NCBI GenBank assembly: GCA_017694415.1
Contig: JADIMW010000034.1
Coordinates: forward strand, 1-37,268
Origin: Candidatus Caccoplasma merdipullorum
Lineage (GTDB): Bacteria > Bacteroidota > Bacteroidia > Bacteroidales > G3-4614
Reading direction: 5' to 3'
DNA: 37,268 nt
Shown: one piece after another, positions 23,223-31,174 of the stretch
Position numbering within the stretch: the stretch's first letter is position 1
Layout of the letters: each line of letters opens with the position of its first letter
Notes under the pieces: generated by a model
Seen by the model: only the letters and a program-made list of their open reading frames with translations
Database searches by the model: none
What the model was told of the DNA's origin: nothing
Made by a program: the position numbers and the translations under genes

Positions 23223-24878
23223 CTATATTTTTTTGCGTTTGTTTTTGTCGAACGCTTTTTTATATACAGTCAGATAGTGTGTGATAAAGCTCTTCCAGTC
23301 GGCTTTCGACGCTGTTTTTGATGCGGCCTTGCACAATGCCGTGTATTTATCGTCGGGCATATCGGCCACCGCCATTATTGTCGAGGCTATTTCGTCGGCA
23401 ACCGAATCGTAATTGGCATCGGTGCGTTCGAACACATATACTCCGGATTTTACAGGGTCGGCTCCGAACTTGTCCTTTACCCACATACCGAAGCCCGACA
23501 GCGATGTGGTTACGGTTGGGATACCGAATGCCACGCTTTCCAACGGGGTATATCCCCAAGGCTCGTAATACGACGGGAATACGGTTAAATCGAAACCTGT
23601 CAGCAGATTGTAGTAACTCATATTTACAACTCCGTCTTTTCCTTTCAGATACGACGGTATGTATATGACATCGAGTTTGTCTTCGGGACGGTTTCCGAAG
23701 TGCAAATCGTGTATTTTCCCTACTATCCTGTCTTCGTTGTAGTTGTACAGATAGTGTGTTATAAAGGGATCCCATATAGGGGTATCGGAATCGATACCTT
23801 TTTTAAGTCTGGAGGCCACATCGTCCCTTACGGCTCCTACCCATGCAGGAACAAGCACAAACGCTATTATCCGACGTTCGCCTTTGTAATTGTTTAATAC
23901 CCGTTTCAGTGAATCGAGATACAGGTCTATTCCTTTATTCCGGTATTCGTTACGTCCTGAGGTTGCAACCAACAGGGTATTTTCGTCTATTTTTTTTCCT
24001 GTAAGGGCTTCGGCTATCTGAAACAGCTTTTTCCTCGCAGCTTTGCGATATGATGCGTATTTTTCGGCCGGCGGGACGATTTCGGGTTCGAAACCGTTGG
24101 GGGTTACTGCCGGTTCGCGCTCGAGCAGCTGCTTGCACTCCTTCGCGGTTATGCTGCTTACCGTGGTAAATGCGTCGGAATACTGAGCTGCGGCTTTTTC
24201 AAGCGAATGTTTCGAATCCATGTTCAATTCGCGCGCCATCTGGTCGCCGAAATAACCGGGCAGATAGTCGTACAGCGGTTTGTTGTTGCTGGCTATCGAA
24301 CGCCCCACGCACGTCGAATGGGTTGTAAATACCGTAACTACCGACGGCAATGTCCTTTTTATGTACAAAAGCCCCATGGCTACTATCCACTCGTCGAAAT
24401 GCGCCACTACTTTGTAGTTTTCGCCTCCGATATATCTGTAATAGTGCTCTATTACTTTTGCTGCGGTTACTCCGAACATGCACGAATCGTCATAATCGCC
24501 GTATGCATGTATCGAATCTACGCCGAAGTCTTCCCACATGCGAGTATAGATCTCGTTCTTATGGGAATAAGTGTCTTTAAAATCTACAAGGATTACTATA
24601 GGGGTACCGGGGACTTTCCACCTCCCTACTCTGACTTTGAATCCGTCTTCTGAAACTTTTTGACGCCAGTCTTTCAGCAGCGTTGCGCTCTCTTTGAAAT
24701 ACTGATTGTCCTTTACCAGATCAGGCCCGATGAATATCGTTCTGTCTTTGTTGATTTCCTGAAGCGTCCTCGCTTTTGTGGAAAGCACCGTGTATATGCC
24801 TCCTACAAGGTTACAAACCTCCCAACTTACTTCAAACAAATAATCTGGACAGAATTGTTTTCCCTTCTCTTTTTCCAT
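23223..24878 (-). CDS. Glycogen synthase, eukaryote-like GT3 family
   Basis: A 551-residue glycosyltransferase. The start [22 protein letters not shown] (residues 15-36) is the glycogen-synthase N-terminal loop in its animal/fungal form (compare [20 protein letters not shown]), and [31 protein letters not shown] near residue 425 carries the catalytic Glu-rich motif of GT3 enzymes. It lacks the KTGGL motif of the bacterial GT5 GlgA. The family transfers glucose from UDP-glucose to the growing glycogen chain. Members in Bacteroidales pair with the DUF3417 phosphorylase, as here. A -7 box TAACTTTG lies at 24990-24983 on the minus strand, with about 97 bases of leader and no clear -33 partner. 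Confidence 0.92.
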   Translation of the reverse strand: [551 protein letters not shown]

Positions 24879-25439
24879 TTTTCAATATAACAATTTATGC
24901 ATGAAACGCCATTATTATAATGTTAATGCGCACATACCTAAGAAAGTTTTCCGCTTTAGCTATTAAGCTACAAAAACCGGCGCAAAGTTACCACTTTTTT
25001 TACATATAATAATGTGTGTGCCCAAATTTTTTATCAACACACTTATTTGCATAATACTGAGTTTATTATGTTTTATGTATTTTCTTTATATATTGTTTGT
25101 CGTTTTTATTGCCGGGAAACGACCTGCAACCGCTATTCCGACTTGTAGCTTCGGGGGGGGCGATACGCTCATCCCCGGACATACCGGCAGTTGTCCGACT
25201 CATCAGTTTTTTTGGCAATATTAACCGAAATTGAAATATCATTATTATTTTCATTGCCGCATACTACCGTTTTATTTCTATATTTGCATTTCAGAATATC
25301 CGGGAATAACGTATTCGATATTGTTTTTTTCCAATCTGCAAGAAATATGCAGTCGGGTACAAGATTTCTCGTAAATATTCGTTTTCCCTAAACTGAATTT
25401 TTAACGGTAACCGAAATTTATTACAACTCGTTTGTTTTC
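24879..25439. other. Divergent intergenic region between glycogen synthase and the mannosyltransferase
   Basis: About 560 bases. The left third is the glycogen synthase leader with its -7 box (24990-24983) and a small TAGCT-ATTA-AGCTA hairpin. The middle (about 25105-25200) is a short, clearly more GC-rich patch with a run of seven or eight G at 25152-25160 inside AT-rich surroundings and no recognisable gene. The right end holds TATATTTG (25279-25286, plus strand) with an imperfect ATTG box at 25253-25256, a probable promoter for the mannosyltransferase gene. Confidence 0.5.
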
Positions 25440-26204
25440 ATGGAATACGATAATGCTATCGACAGGAGGAGCAAGAATATTGTAATCATACCTACTTACA
25501 ACGAAATAGAGAATATCGGGAAAATGCTGGATACGGTAATGGCATTGTCCGAACGGTACGATGTTCTTATAGTCGATGACGGCTCGCCTGACGGTACTGC
25601 CAAAGCCGTGGCAGACAAACAGGAGGTTTACCCGGGCAGGATATTTATAATCGTGCGAAGCGGAAAGTTGGGCTTGGGTACGGCATATATTACCGGATTC
25701 AAATGGGCTTTGCAACGCGAATATGAATATATATTCGAGATGGATGCCGATTTTTCGCACAACCCCGAAGATTTGCCGCGCCTGCACGAAGCGTGCGTTT
25801 CGGGCGGAGGAGACGTGGCTATCGGTTCGCGTTATATTTCGGGTGTAAACGTGGTGAACTGGCCTATAGGAAGGGTTATAATGTCGTACTTCGCGTCGAA
25901 ATACGTACAGTTCATTACCGGCATGAAGATTGCCGATACGACTGCCGGGTTCAAATGCTACAGAAGGGAAGTGCTTGAGACCCTGAATCTCGACAGGATA
26001 CGGTTCAAAGGGTATGCTTTCCAGATTGAAATGAAATTTGCGGCATATAAATGCGGATTCAAACTGATTGAAGTTCCCATAATATTCATCAACAGGGCAT
26101 TGGGTACGAGCAAGATGAGCGGAGGGATATTCGGGGAGGCGTTTCTCGGTGTCATCCGTCTTAAAATAAGTTCCATATTAAAAAGATTTCCATACAGACG
26201 ATGA
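25440..26204 (+). CDS. Polyprenol monophosphomannose synthase-like GT2 glycosyltransferase
   Basis: A 254-residue GT2 enzyme of the DPM1/polyprenol-phosphate-mannose group. [16 protein letters not shown] (residues 15-30), [15 protein letters not shown] (DDGSPDG, the nucleotide-sugar binding loop) and [17 protein letters not shown] (DAD, metal-binding) are the family hallmarks. It transfers mannose (or glucose) from GDP/UDP-sugar to a polyprenyl phosphate, feeding cell-surface glycans or lipoproteins. The last 30 residues are basic with no membrane anchor, so it belongs to the soluble DPM1 type. The stop codon overlaps the pyrC start (ATGA, 4 bases), which implies translational coupling. Confidence 0.92.
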   Translation: MEYDNAIDRRSKNIVIIPTYNEIENIGKMLDTVMALSERYDVLIVDDGSPDGTAKAVADKQEVYPGRIFIIVRSGKLGLGTAYITGFKWALQREYEYIFEMDADFSHNPEDLPRLHEACVSGGGDVAIGSRYISGVNVVNWPIGRVIMSYFASKYVQFITGMKIADTTAGFKCYRREVLETLNLDRIRFKGYAFQIEMKFAAYKCGFKLIEVPIIFINRALGTSKMSGGIFGEAFLGVIRLKISSILKRFPYRR

Positions 26205-27550
26205 ACGGTATTCTTATAAAAAACGCATTGATAATAAATGAAGGCAAACGTTTTATCGGTTCGGTTATAATTAACGGCGAAAAGATTGAACGTATAGTTG
26301 CGGGGAGGGATGCCGTAAACCGCATTGAAGAGGAAGAATACCGTACTTTTGACGCCGACGGGCTGTGGCTAGTTCCGGGGTGCATCGACGACCAAGTGCA
26401 TTTTCGCGAGCCGGGTTTGACATACAAGGCGGATATTGCAACGGAATCGAAGGCTGCGGTAGCCGGCGGTGTTACATCGTTTATGGATATGCCGAACACG
26501 AAACCGCAAACTACTACTCTGGAAGCATTGAAGTGGAAATACGACAGGGCGACTGAAACGTCGGCGGCGAATTATGCTTTTTATCTGGGTGCGACAAACG
26601 ACAACACCGACGAACTGCGAAAGGCCGACTATAATAAAATCTGCGGTGTAAAGGTATTTATGGGGTCCTCCACGGGCAATATGCTTGTGGACAACAAAGA
26701 GACGCTGAAAAGGATATTCTCGGAAGTCCCGGCAATAATAGCCGTTCATGCCGAGAAGGAGGAGATAATAAGACGGAACAGGGAATATTATACCGCACGT
26801 TTCGGGGAGAACCTGCCTGTAATGTTCCACCCGCTGATAAGGAGCGCGGAAGCGTGTTATGCGTCGTCGGCAGAGGCGGCTGAGCTTGCGACAAAATACG
26901 GGGCGAGGCTGCATATTCTGCACCTTTCGACGGAAAGGGAGGTTTCGCTTCTCGGCAATGCGCCTTTATCGGAAAAGCGGATTACGGGCGAGGTTTGTGT
27001 TCATCACCTCTACTTCGACGATAACGACTATGCACGGTACGGCAACAGGATTAAATGGAACCCTGCCATAAAGTGTTACAGCGACCGCGTGGCGCTTGTG
27101 AATGCCGTAAACGACGGAAAGATTGATATTGTGGCTACCGACCATGCTCCTCACCTGCTGTCGGAAAAGGAGGGGACTTGCCTTACGGCTGCGTCGGGCG
27201 GGCCTTTGGTGCAGCACTCGCTGTCGGTTATGACGGAGCTTGCGATGAAAGGCGTCTTCTCGATGGAGACGGTGGTGGAGAAAATGGCTCACTCGCCTGC
27301 CCTTCTTTTCGGAGTTGAAAAGAGAGGGTTTGTACGCGAGGGGTATTATGCCGACCTGGTTTTGCTTAACCCTAACAAGCCATATACCGTTACGCGCGAA
27401 AATATCCTTTCGAAATGCGGCTGGTCGCCGTTCGAGGGGCATAAGTTCCCGTGTTCGGTCGTAACGACCATTATCAACGGAACAGTTGTGTATGACAACG
27501 GTTCTTTCAATACTTCATTCAGGGGAAAACCTCTTACATTCAAAAGATAG
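26201..27550 (+). CDS. pyrC: Dihydroorotase
   Basis: A 449-residue amidohydrolase-superfamily enzyme that cyclises carbamoyl-aspartate to dihydroorotate, step three of pyrimidine synthesis. The metal site is recognisable from [20 protein letters not shown] (residues 60-79), the carboxylated lysine candidate K151 (GVKVFMGSS), H183 (AVHAEKE), H238/H241 (LHILHLST) and D314 (ATDHAPH). One point is odd: the usual HxH of the first metal pair reads Q65-V-H67, so the first His is Gln. Similar QVH forms are, to my knowledge, present in other Bacteroidota dihydroorotases, so I take it as a group trait. It overlaps the GT2 gene by 4 bases and is followed 6 bases later by crcB. Confidence 0.94.
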   Translation: MNGILIKNALIINEGKRFIGSVIINGEKIERIVAGRDAVNRIEEEEYRTFDADGLWLVPGCIDDQVHFREPGLTYKADIATESKAAVAGGVTSFMDMPNTKPQTTTLEALKWKYDRATETSAANYAFYLGATNDNTDELRKADYNKICGVKVFMGSSTGNMLVDNKETLKRIFSEVPAIIAVHAEKEEIIRRNREYYTARFGENLPVMFHPLIRSAEACYASSAEAAELATKYGARLHILHLSTEREVSLLGNAPLSEKRITGEVCVHHLYFDDNDYARYGNRIKWNPAIKCYSDRVALVNAVNDGKIDIVATDHAPHLLSEKEGTCLTAASGGPLVQHSLSVMTELAMKGVFSMETVVEKMAHSPALLFGVEKRGFVREGYYADLVLLNPNKPYTVTRENILSKCGWSPFEGHKFPCSVVTTIINGTVVYDNGSFNTSFRGKPLTFKR

Positions 27551-27556
27551 ACGGCA

Positions 27557-27934
27557 ATGAAAGAGATTTTGTTGATCGCTCTCGGTGGCGGAACGGGTGC
27601 CGTATTGCGGTATCTGGTGTCGAAATATGTTACGGAGGTTTCGGACAAGGTGTTTCCGTGGGGTACAATGACGGTCAATATTTTGGGGTGCCTCGTTGCT
27701 GGGATTGTAATAGGGTGTACGATAAAACTTAATCTCCCCGATACTCTCCGCCTGCTGTTGATTGCAGGGTTCTGCGGCGGTTTTACTACATTCTCGGCTT
27801 TTTCGGTAGAGGGGCTGAACTTGCTGCGGCACGGTTATTTCGTACTGTTCGCTTCGTATTTTCTTGCCAATACAGTGGGCGGTCTCGCTGCAGTTTATAT
27901 CGGCTCAAAGTTTATTGTGAGATACGTCAATTAG
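27557..27934 (+). CDS. crcB: CrcB/Fluc fluoride channel
   Basis: A 125-residue membrane protein with four hydrophobic segments that exports fluoride as a dimer of antiparallel subunits. GGGTGAVLRYLVSKY (residues 8-22), the conserved GTMTVNILGCLVAG (near 36-49) and FCGGFTTFSAFSVEG (near 74-88) are the family signatures: Asn in the NxxG segment, and the Thr-Thr-Phe-Ser polar track. No fluoride riboswitch is visible upstream, because the gene is the last of the GT2-pyrC-crcB transcript. Confidence 0.95.
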   Translation: MKEILLIALGGGTGAVLRYLVSKYVTEVSDKVFPWGTMTVNILGCLVAGIVIGCTIKLNLPDTLRLLLIAGFCGGFTTFSAFSVEGLNLLRHGYFVLFASYFLANTVGGLAAVYIGSKFIVRYVN

Positions 27935-28617
27935 GCTTTCGACGAGGTACGGGTTTCCCGATGTGTGCCGATGGTGAAACAATATAAAAGCCGGCACTCA
28001 GCCGATGTTTTTTATTGTTCTTAAAATCTCTTGTTTATTGTCCAACCTTGTTGCGTAAACCATAAACTGTCCGGCTCTTTTGATGATACTGTCCCGGGCT
28101 CAAAATTAAAATCTCCTTTTGCTCGGACTTTCGGGGTTTATTCTCCCACCGGCGAGGGGTGGTACATGAATGGAGGCATGGCGAACCTGTACATGATGAA
28201 AAACGGAGCAAGCAGTTTCGATACCCGTATCTTGCGGTTCAAGAAATCGGATGTTGAATATATTTATTGACGGACTTGTATTTTTAAAAAGTAGAATAAG
28301 CATATTTTGGGGGATAAAAGAATTTTACTCCTTTACGGAAGCTCAAGATTCTTTTATCTCTTTTTTATTATCCGTAAGATTATACGGTTTGTAAAGGTTC
28401 CATATTGCCGGAATAATCTACATAAGTGGTGAGGATGGGTTCGGCAATCCGCGCTTGCCATACGGGAGAGGCTGTTTCCTGCTTATATGCACTCCTTATT
28501 TATGGCAATACCCTACCCTGCCTGTTTTTACGATGAATATTTGCAGTTCGGACTTTTTTGTTTGAACTCTTATGCGCCGGTATTGTTGATAATTAAAATT
28601 ACAACAGACCGATTGCG
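27935..28617. other. Long gap before the efflux operon, with a possible gene remnant
   Basis: About 680 bases. A frame without ATG until its 58th codon, 28031-28270 (+), has a protein-like translation (FGVYSPTGEGWYMNGG, MKNGASSFDTRILRFKK), but I find no family for it. It may be a degraded gene. A strong terminator follows (28313-28366). Further on, CCGTA (28371-28375) / TACGG (28383-28387) is a small hairpin, and AATATTTG (28536-28543) is a near -7 match for the efflux operon. No regulator gene lies in the gap. Confidence 0.4.
28313..28366 (+). terminator. Terminator of the GT2-pyrC-crcB operon
   Basis: GATAAAAGAAT (28313-28323) and ATTCTTTTATC (28348-28358) are perfect complements over 11 bp with a 24-base loop, followed by a T-rich run TCTTTTTTATT. 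It lies well downstream of crcB (ends 27934). Confidence 0.7.
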
Positions 28618-30048
28618 ATGCGCTTTGCCGTTATTTTTACGATTTTATGTTCTGCTTTTTTTCATGTGCCGCCGGTTGAGGGCAGGGACAGGGAGGCGTT
28701 TGTCGATGGCGAACTTCCAAAATATTTCATGACGGATTCGCTTTTTACGGATGAAACGCCTGTTATGGGGTATAAATGGTGGGAGAGTTTCGGGGACTCG
28801 ATTCTCGATTCGTTGGTTACTCTCGCCGTCAAGAACAACCCCGACGTGTTTACCGCAATAGATAATATTATCGCGGCACGCGCTTCGCTGCGCACGGCAC
28901 AGAGCGCATATTATCCTAACATAGGGGTTTCGGCAGGGTGGAGCAAGTCGCGCGGCAGCCGTACTTTAAATTCGGAAAGCGTACTTGCTTATGCCGACGT
29001 TATGCAGGAATACTTGTTTGCGAAAGTAAATGCGAGCTGGGAGATTGATTTGTTCGGGAAGATAATTACCGGCGTAAAAAGCGCAAGGTACAGCTATGAG
29101 GCGGATATCGAGACTTACAATGCCACGATATTGTCGCTTATCTGCGATATGGCGACTTACTACGCCGAGTTGAGGACTTTGCAGCAACAGTACATCGTTG
29201 CGGAGAAGAACATTGCGTCGCAGCGTGCTATAATGGAGATTACCGAGGTACGGTATAATACGGGGCTGGCTTCGCAGCTGGATGTGGCTCAAGCCAAATC
29301 GGTATATTTCAGCACCCACTCGTCGGTTCCTCCTCTCGTCAGCGCAATAAGGCAGCAGATAAACGCCATAACGGTTCTGGCCGGTCTTTTTCCTCCGCAA
29401 CTGTACGACTGGTTGAGTGCTCCGGAGAAACTTCCGGATTATGCGAGGATTATACCTGTCGGTACTCCGGCACTGCTTTTGGAACAGAGACCTGATATTG
29501 TCGCGGCACGCAATATGATTTTGAGTGCAAAGGCTGCCGTAAACAAAGTAAGGAGCAATTTCGCCCCTACTCTTTCGGTAAACGGGAGCTTCGGTTTTGC
29601 TTCGCACAACTTAAACAGGTTGTTCAACAACAAAAGCATTACGTACGATATTACACCTCAACTGAACTGGAACATTTTTCAGGGGGCGGCAACTTTTAAC
29701 GCACTGAAAAGCAGTAAGGCGGAATATGATGCCGCGATAAGGAACTACAATGCTCTGCTGCAAAAGGGGGTTCAGGAGACTGATAATGCCATGGCGGCAT
29801 ATACGGGAAGGGTAAAACAGGTAGTAGAGTTGAAAGAACTTGTCGTTCAGGGGGAGATTACGTTGAAATTGTCGCTCGATTTGTACAAAAGGGGGCTTAC
29901 GAATTTTCAGAATGTTCTGGATGCGCAGCGTTCGCTGCTGGAATACCAGAACTCACTGGTATCGGCTCAGGGAAATGCCTTGTCGTCCCTGATTTCGTTG
30001 TATAGGGCCACCGGAGGGGGTTGGGAAAGTTACGGTTATGATAATTGA
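28618..30048 (+). CDS. TolC-like outer-membrane efflux protein (NodT/OprM family)
   Basis: A 476-residue exported outer-membrane factor that forms the exit duct of the RND pump encoded next to it. MRFAVIFTILCSAFFHVPPVEG is a signal peptide. The rest has the duplicated helical-barrel pattern of OprM/NodT proteins: YKWWESFGDSILDSLVTLAVKNNPDVFTAIDNI near 52-85, LRTAQSAYYPNIGVSAGW near 90-107, a long helical hairpin (AELRTLQQQYIVAEKNIASQRAIMEITEVRYNTGLASQLDVAQAKS), then the same arrangement again (LKLSLDLYKRGLTNFQNVLDAQRSLLEYQNSLVSAQGN). There is no lipobox Cys, unlike OprM itself. It is the first gene of the operon, 6 bases before the adaptor gene. Confidence 0.94.
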   Translation: MRFAVIFTILCSAFFHVPPVEGRDREAFVDGELPKYFMTDSLFTDETPVMGYKWWESFGDSILDSLVTLAVKNNPDVFTAIDNIIAARASLRTAQSAYYPNIGVSAGWSKSRGSRTLNSESVLAYADVMQEYLFAKVNASWEIDLFGKIITGVKSARYSYEADIETYNATILSLICDMATYYAELRTLQQQYIVAEKNIASQRAIMEITEVRYNTGLASQLDVAQAKSVYFSTHSSVPPLVSAIRQQINAITVLAGLFPPQLYDWLSAPEKLPDYARIIPVGTPALLLEQRPDIVAARNMILSAKAAVNKVRSNFAPTLSVNGSFGFASHNLNRLFNNKSITYDITPQLNWNIFQGAATFNALKSSKAEYDAAIRNYNALLQKGVQETDNAMAAYTGRVKQVVELKELVVQGEITLKLSLDLYKRGLTNFQNVLDAQRSLLEYQNSLVSAQGNALSSLISLYRATGGGWESYGYDN

Positions 30049-30054
30049 TTATAT

Positions 30055-31158
30055 ATGAAACGATTATTTGCAGCAATCTTTATAACGAATATCGTTTTTT
30101 TGTTCGGTTGCGCGAAGAAGGATTCCGACTCGCCGCGTACTCCTATGAGGGTGGAGGTTGATAAGCCTTTTGTTAAAAACGTTGTTCTTCACCGCCAATA
30201 CCCCGGTTACGTGTCGGCACAAAACAGTGTGGATATTGTGGCGAGGGTAAGCGGCTATCTGGTCAGCGCGCCTTTTAGCGGCGGGAGCAGGATAAGCAAA
30301 GGGCAACTGCTTTTTGTTATCGAACCCGACCAGTACAAAGATGCCGTGGACAAGGCTGAAGCGGCTCTGGAGAATGCCCAGGCGCAACTGGACTATGCCG
30401 AAAACAATTACGTGCGTATGAGCGAGGCTGCACGCAGCGATGCGATAAGTGAAATAGACCTTATTCAGTCGGCCACGCAACTGCTTTCAGCAAAGTCGAA
30501 CGTAAAGGATGCCGAAGCTGCATTGTCTTCGGCACGGACTACGCTGGGTTACTGCTACATAAGGGCGCCGTATTCGGGGAGGATAACCCTCGGCACATTG
30601 TCGAACGGCAATTATGTAGCCGGAAGTGCGTCGCCGGTGAAACTTGCCACACTGTACGAGGAGAATCTCATGTATGCTTATTTCAACATCGAGGACAGGC
30701 AGTTCGTAAATATGATTGCGGGAAACAGGTCGGTTCTGGGAGATACGGTTTTTGTATCGCTGCAAACCGAGTCGCCGATAATGTTCCCTGCCGTGCTTGA
30801 CTACGTTTCGCCAAATATCGACCTTTCTACCGGTACTTTGCAATTAAGGGCTGAGATAGATAACAGGGAGGGGAGGTTGAAGGATGGAATGTACGTGAAT
30901 ATCTCCCTGCCGTACGGGAAGAGCGATTCGGCCGTGCTTGTAAGGGACGCGTCTATCGGGAGCGACCAGCTTGGCAATTACGTTTATGTTGTTTCGGCCT
31001 CTGATACTGTTGAATACCGGCATATCGAAACCGGCGAACTGGTGGATGATACTTTGCGCATGGTTACGGCAGGTCTCGCGGCCGACGAATTGTATGTTAC
31101 CCGCGCATTGCTGAAAGTAAGGGACGGGATGAGGGTTACTCCTGTTGTCGAACAATGA
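30055..31158 (+). CDS. RND efflux periplasmic adaptor (MexA/AcrA family)
   Basis: A 367-residue membrane-fusion protein that links the inner-membrane pump to the outer-membrane duct. [19 protein letters not shown] is a lipoprotein signal with the acylated Cys at 19. The barrel-sandwich (lipoyl) halves are [36 protein letters not shown] (near 60-100) and [25 protein letters not shown] (near 165-190). Between them is an alpha-hairpin coiled coil ([27 protein letters not shown]...). The remaining C-terminal part is the beta-barrel and membrane-proximal domain. The stop codon lies 16 bases before the pump start. Confidence 0.95.
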   Translation: MKRLFAAIFITNIVFLFGCAKKDSDSPRTPMRVEVDKPFVKNVVLHRQYPGYVSAQNSVDIVARVSGYLVSAPFSGGSRISKGQLLFVIEPDQYKDAVDKAEAALENAQAQLDYAENNYVRMSEAARSDAISEIDLIQSATQLLSAKSNVKDAEAALSSARTTLGYCYIRAPYSGRITLGTLSNGNYVAGSASPVKLATLYEENLMYAYFNIEDRQFVNMIAGNRSVLGDTVFVSLQTESPIMFPAVLDYVSPNIDLSTGTLQLRAEIDNREGRLKDGMYVNISLPYGKSDSAVLVRDASIGSDQLGNYVYVVSASDTVEYRHIETGELVDDTLRMVTAGLAADELYVTRALLKVRDGMRVTPVVEQ

Positions 31159-31174
31159 AAATACTGTTTGTACC

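Noticed and set aside
25012-25224. Short hydrophobic open frame on the plus strand in the spacer after glycogen synthase
   Set aside because: It combines an AT-rich pseudo-membrane stretch with an unrelated GC-rich tail, and has no start context or homology that I recognise.
28400-28617. A metabolite riboswitch upstream of the efflux operon
   Set aside because: I looked for cobalamin and TPP core motifs and found none; the small stems present are not a known class.
31145-31174. TTG start of the RND pump, overlapping the adaptor gene
   Set aside because: The canonical RND N-terminus [10 protein letters not shown] begins at the ATG at 31175.
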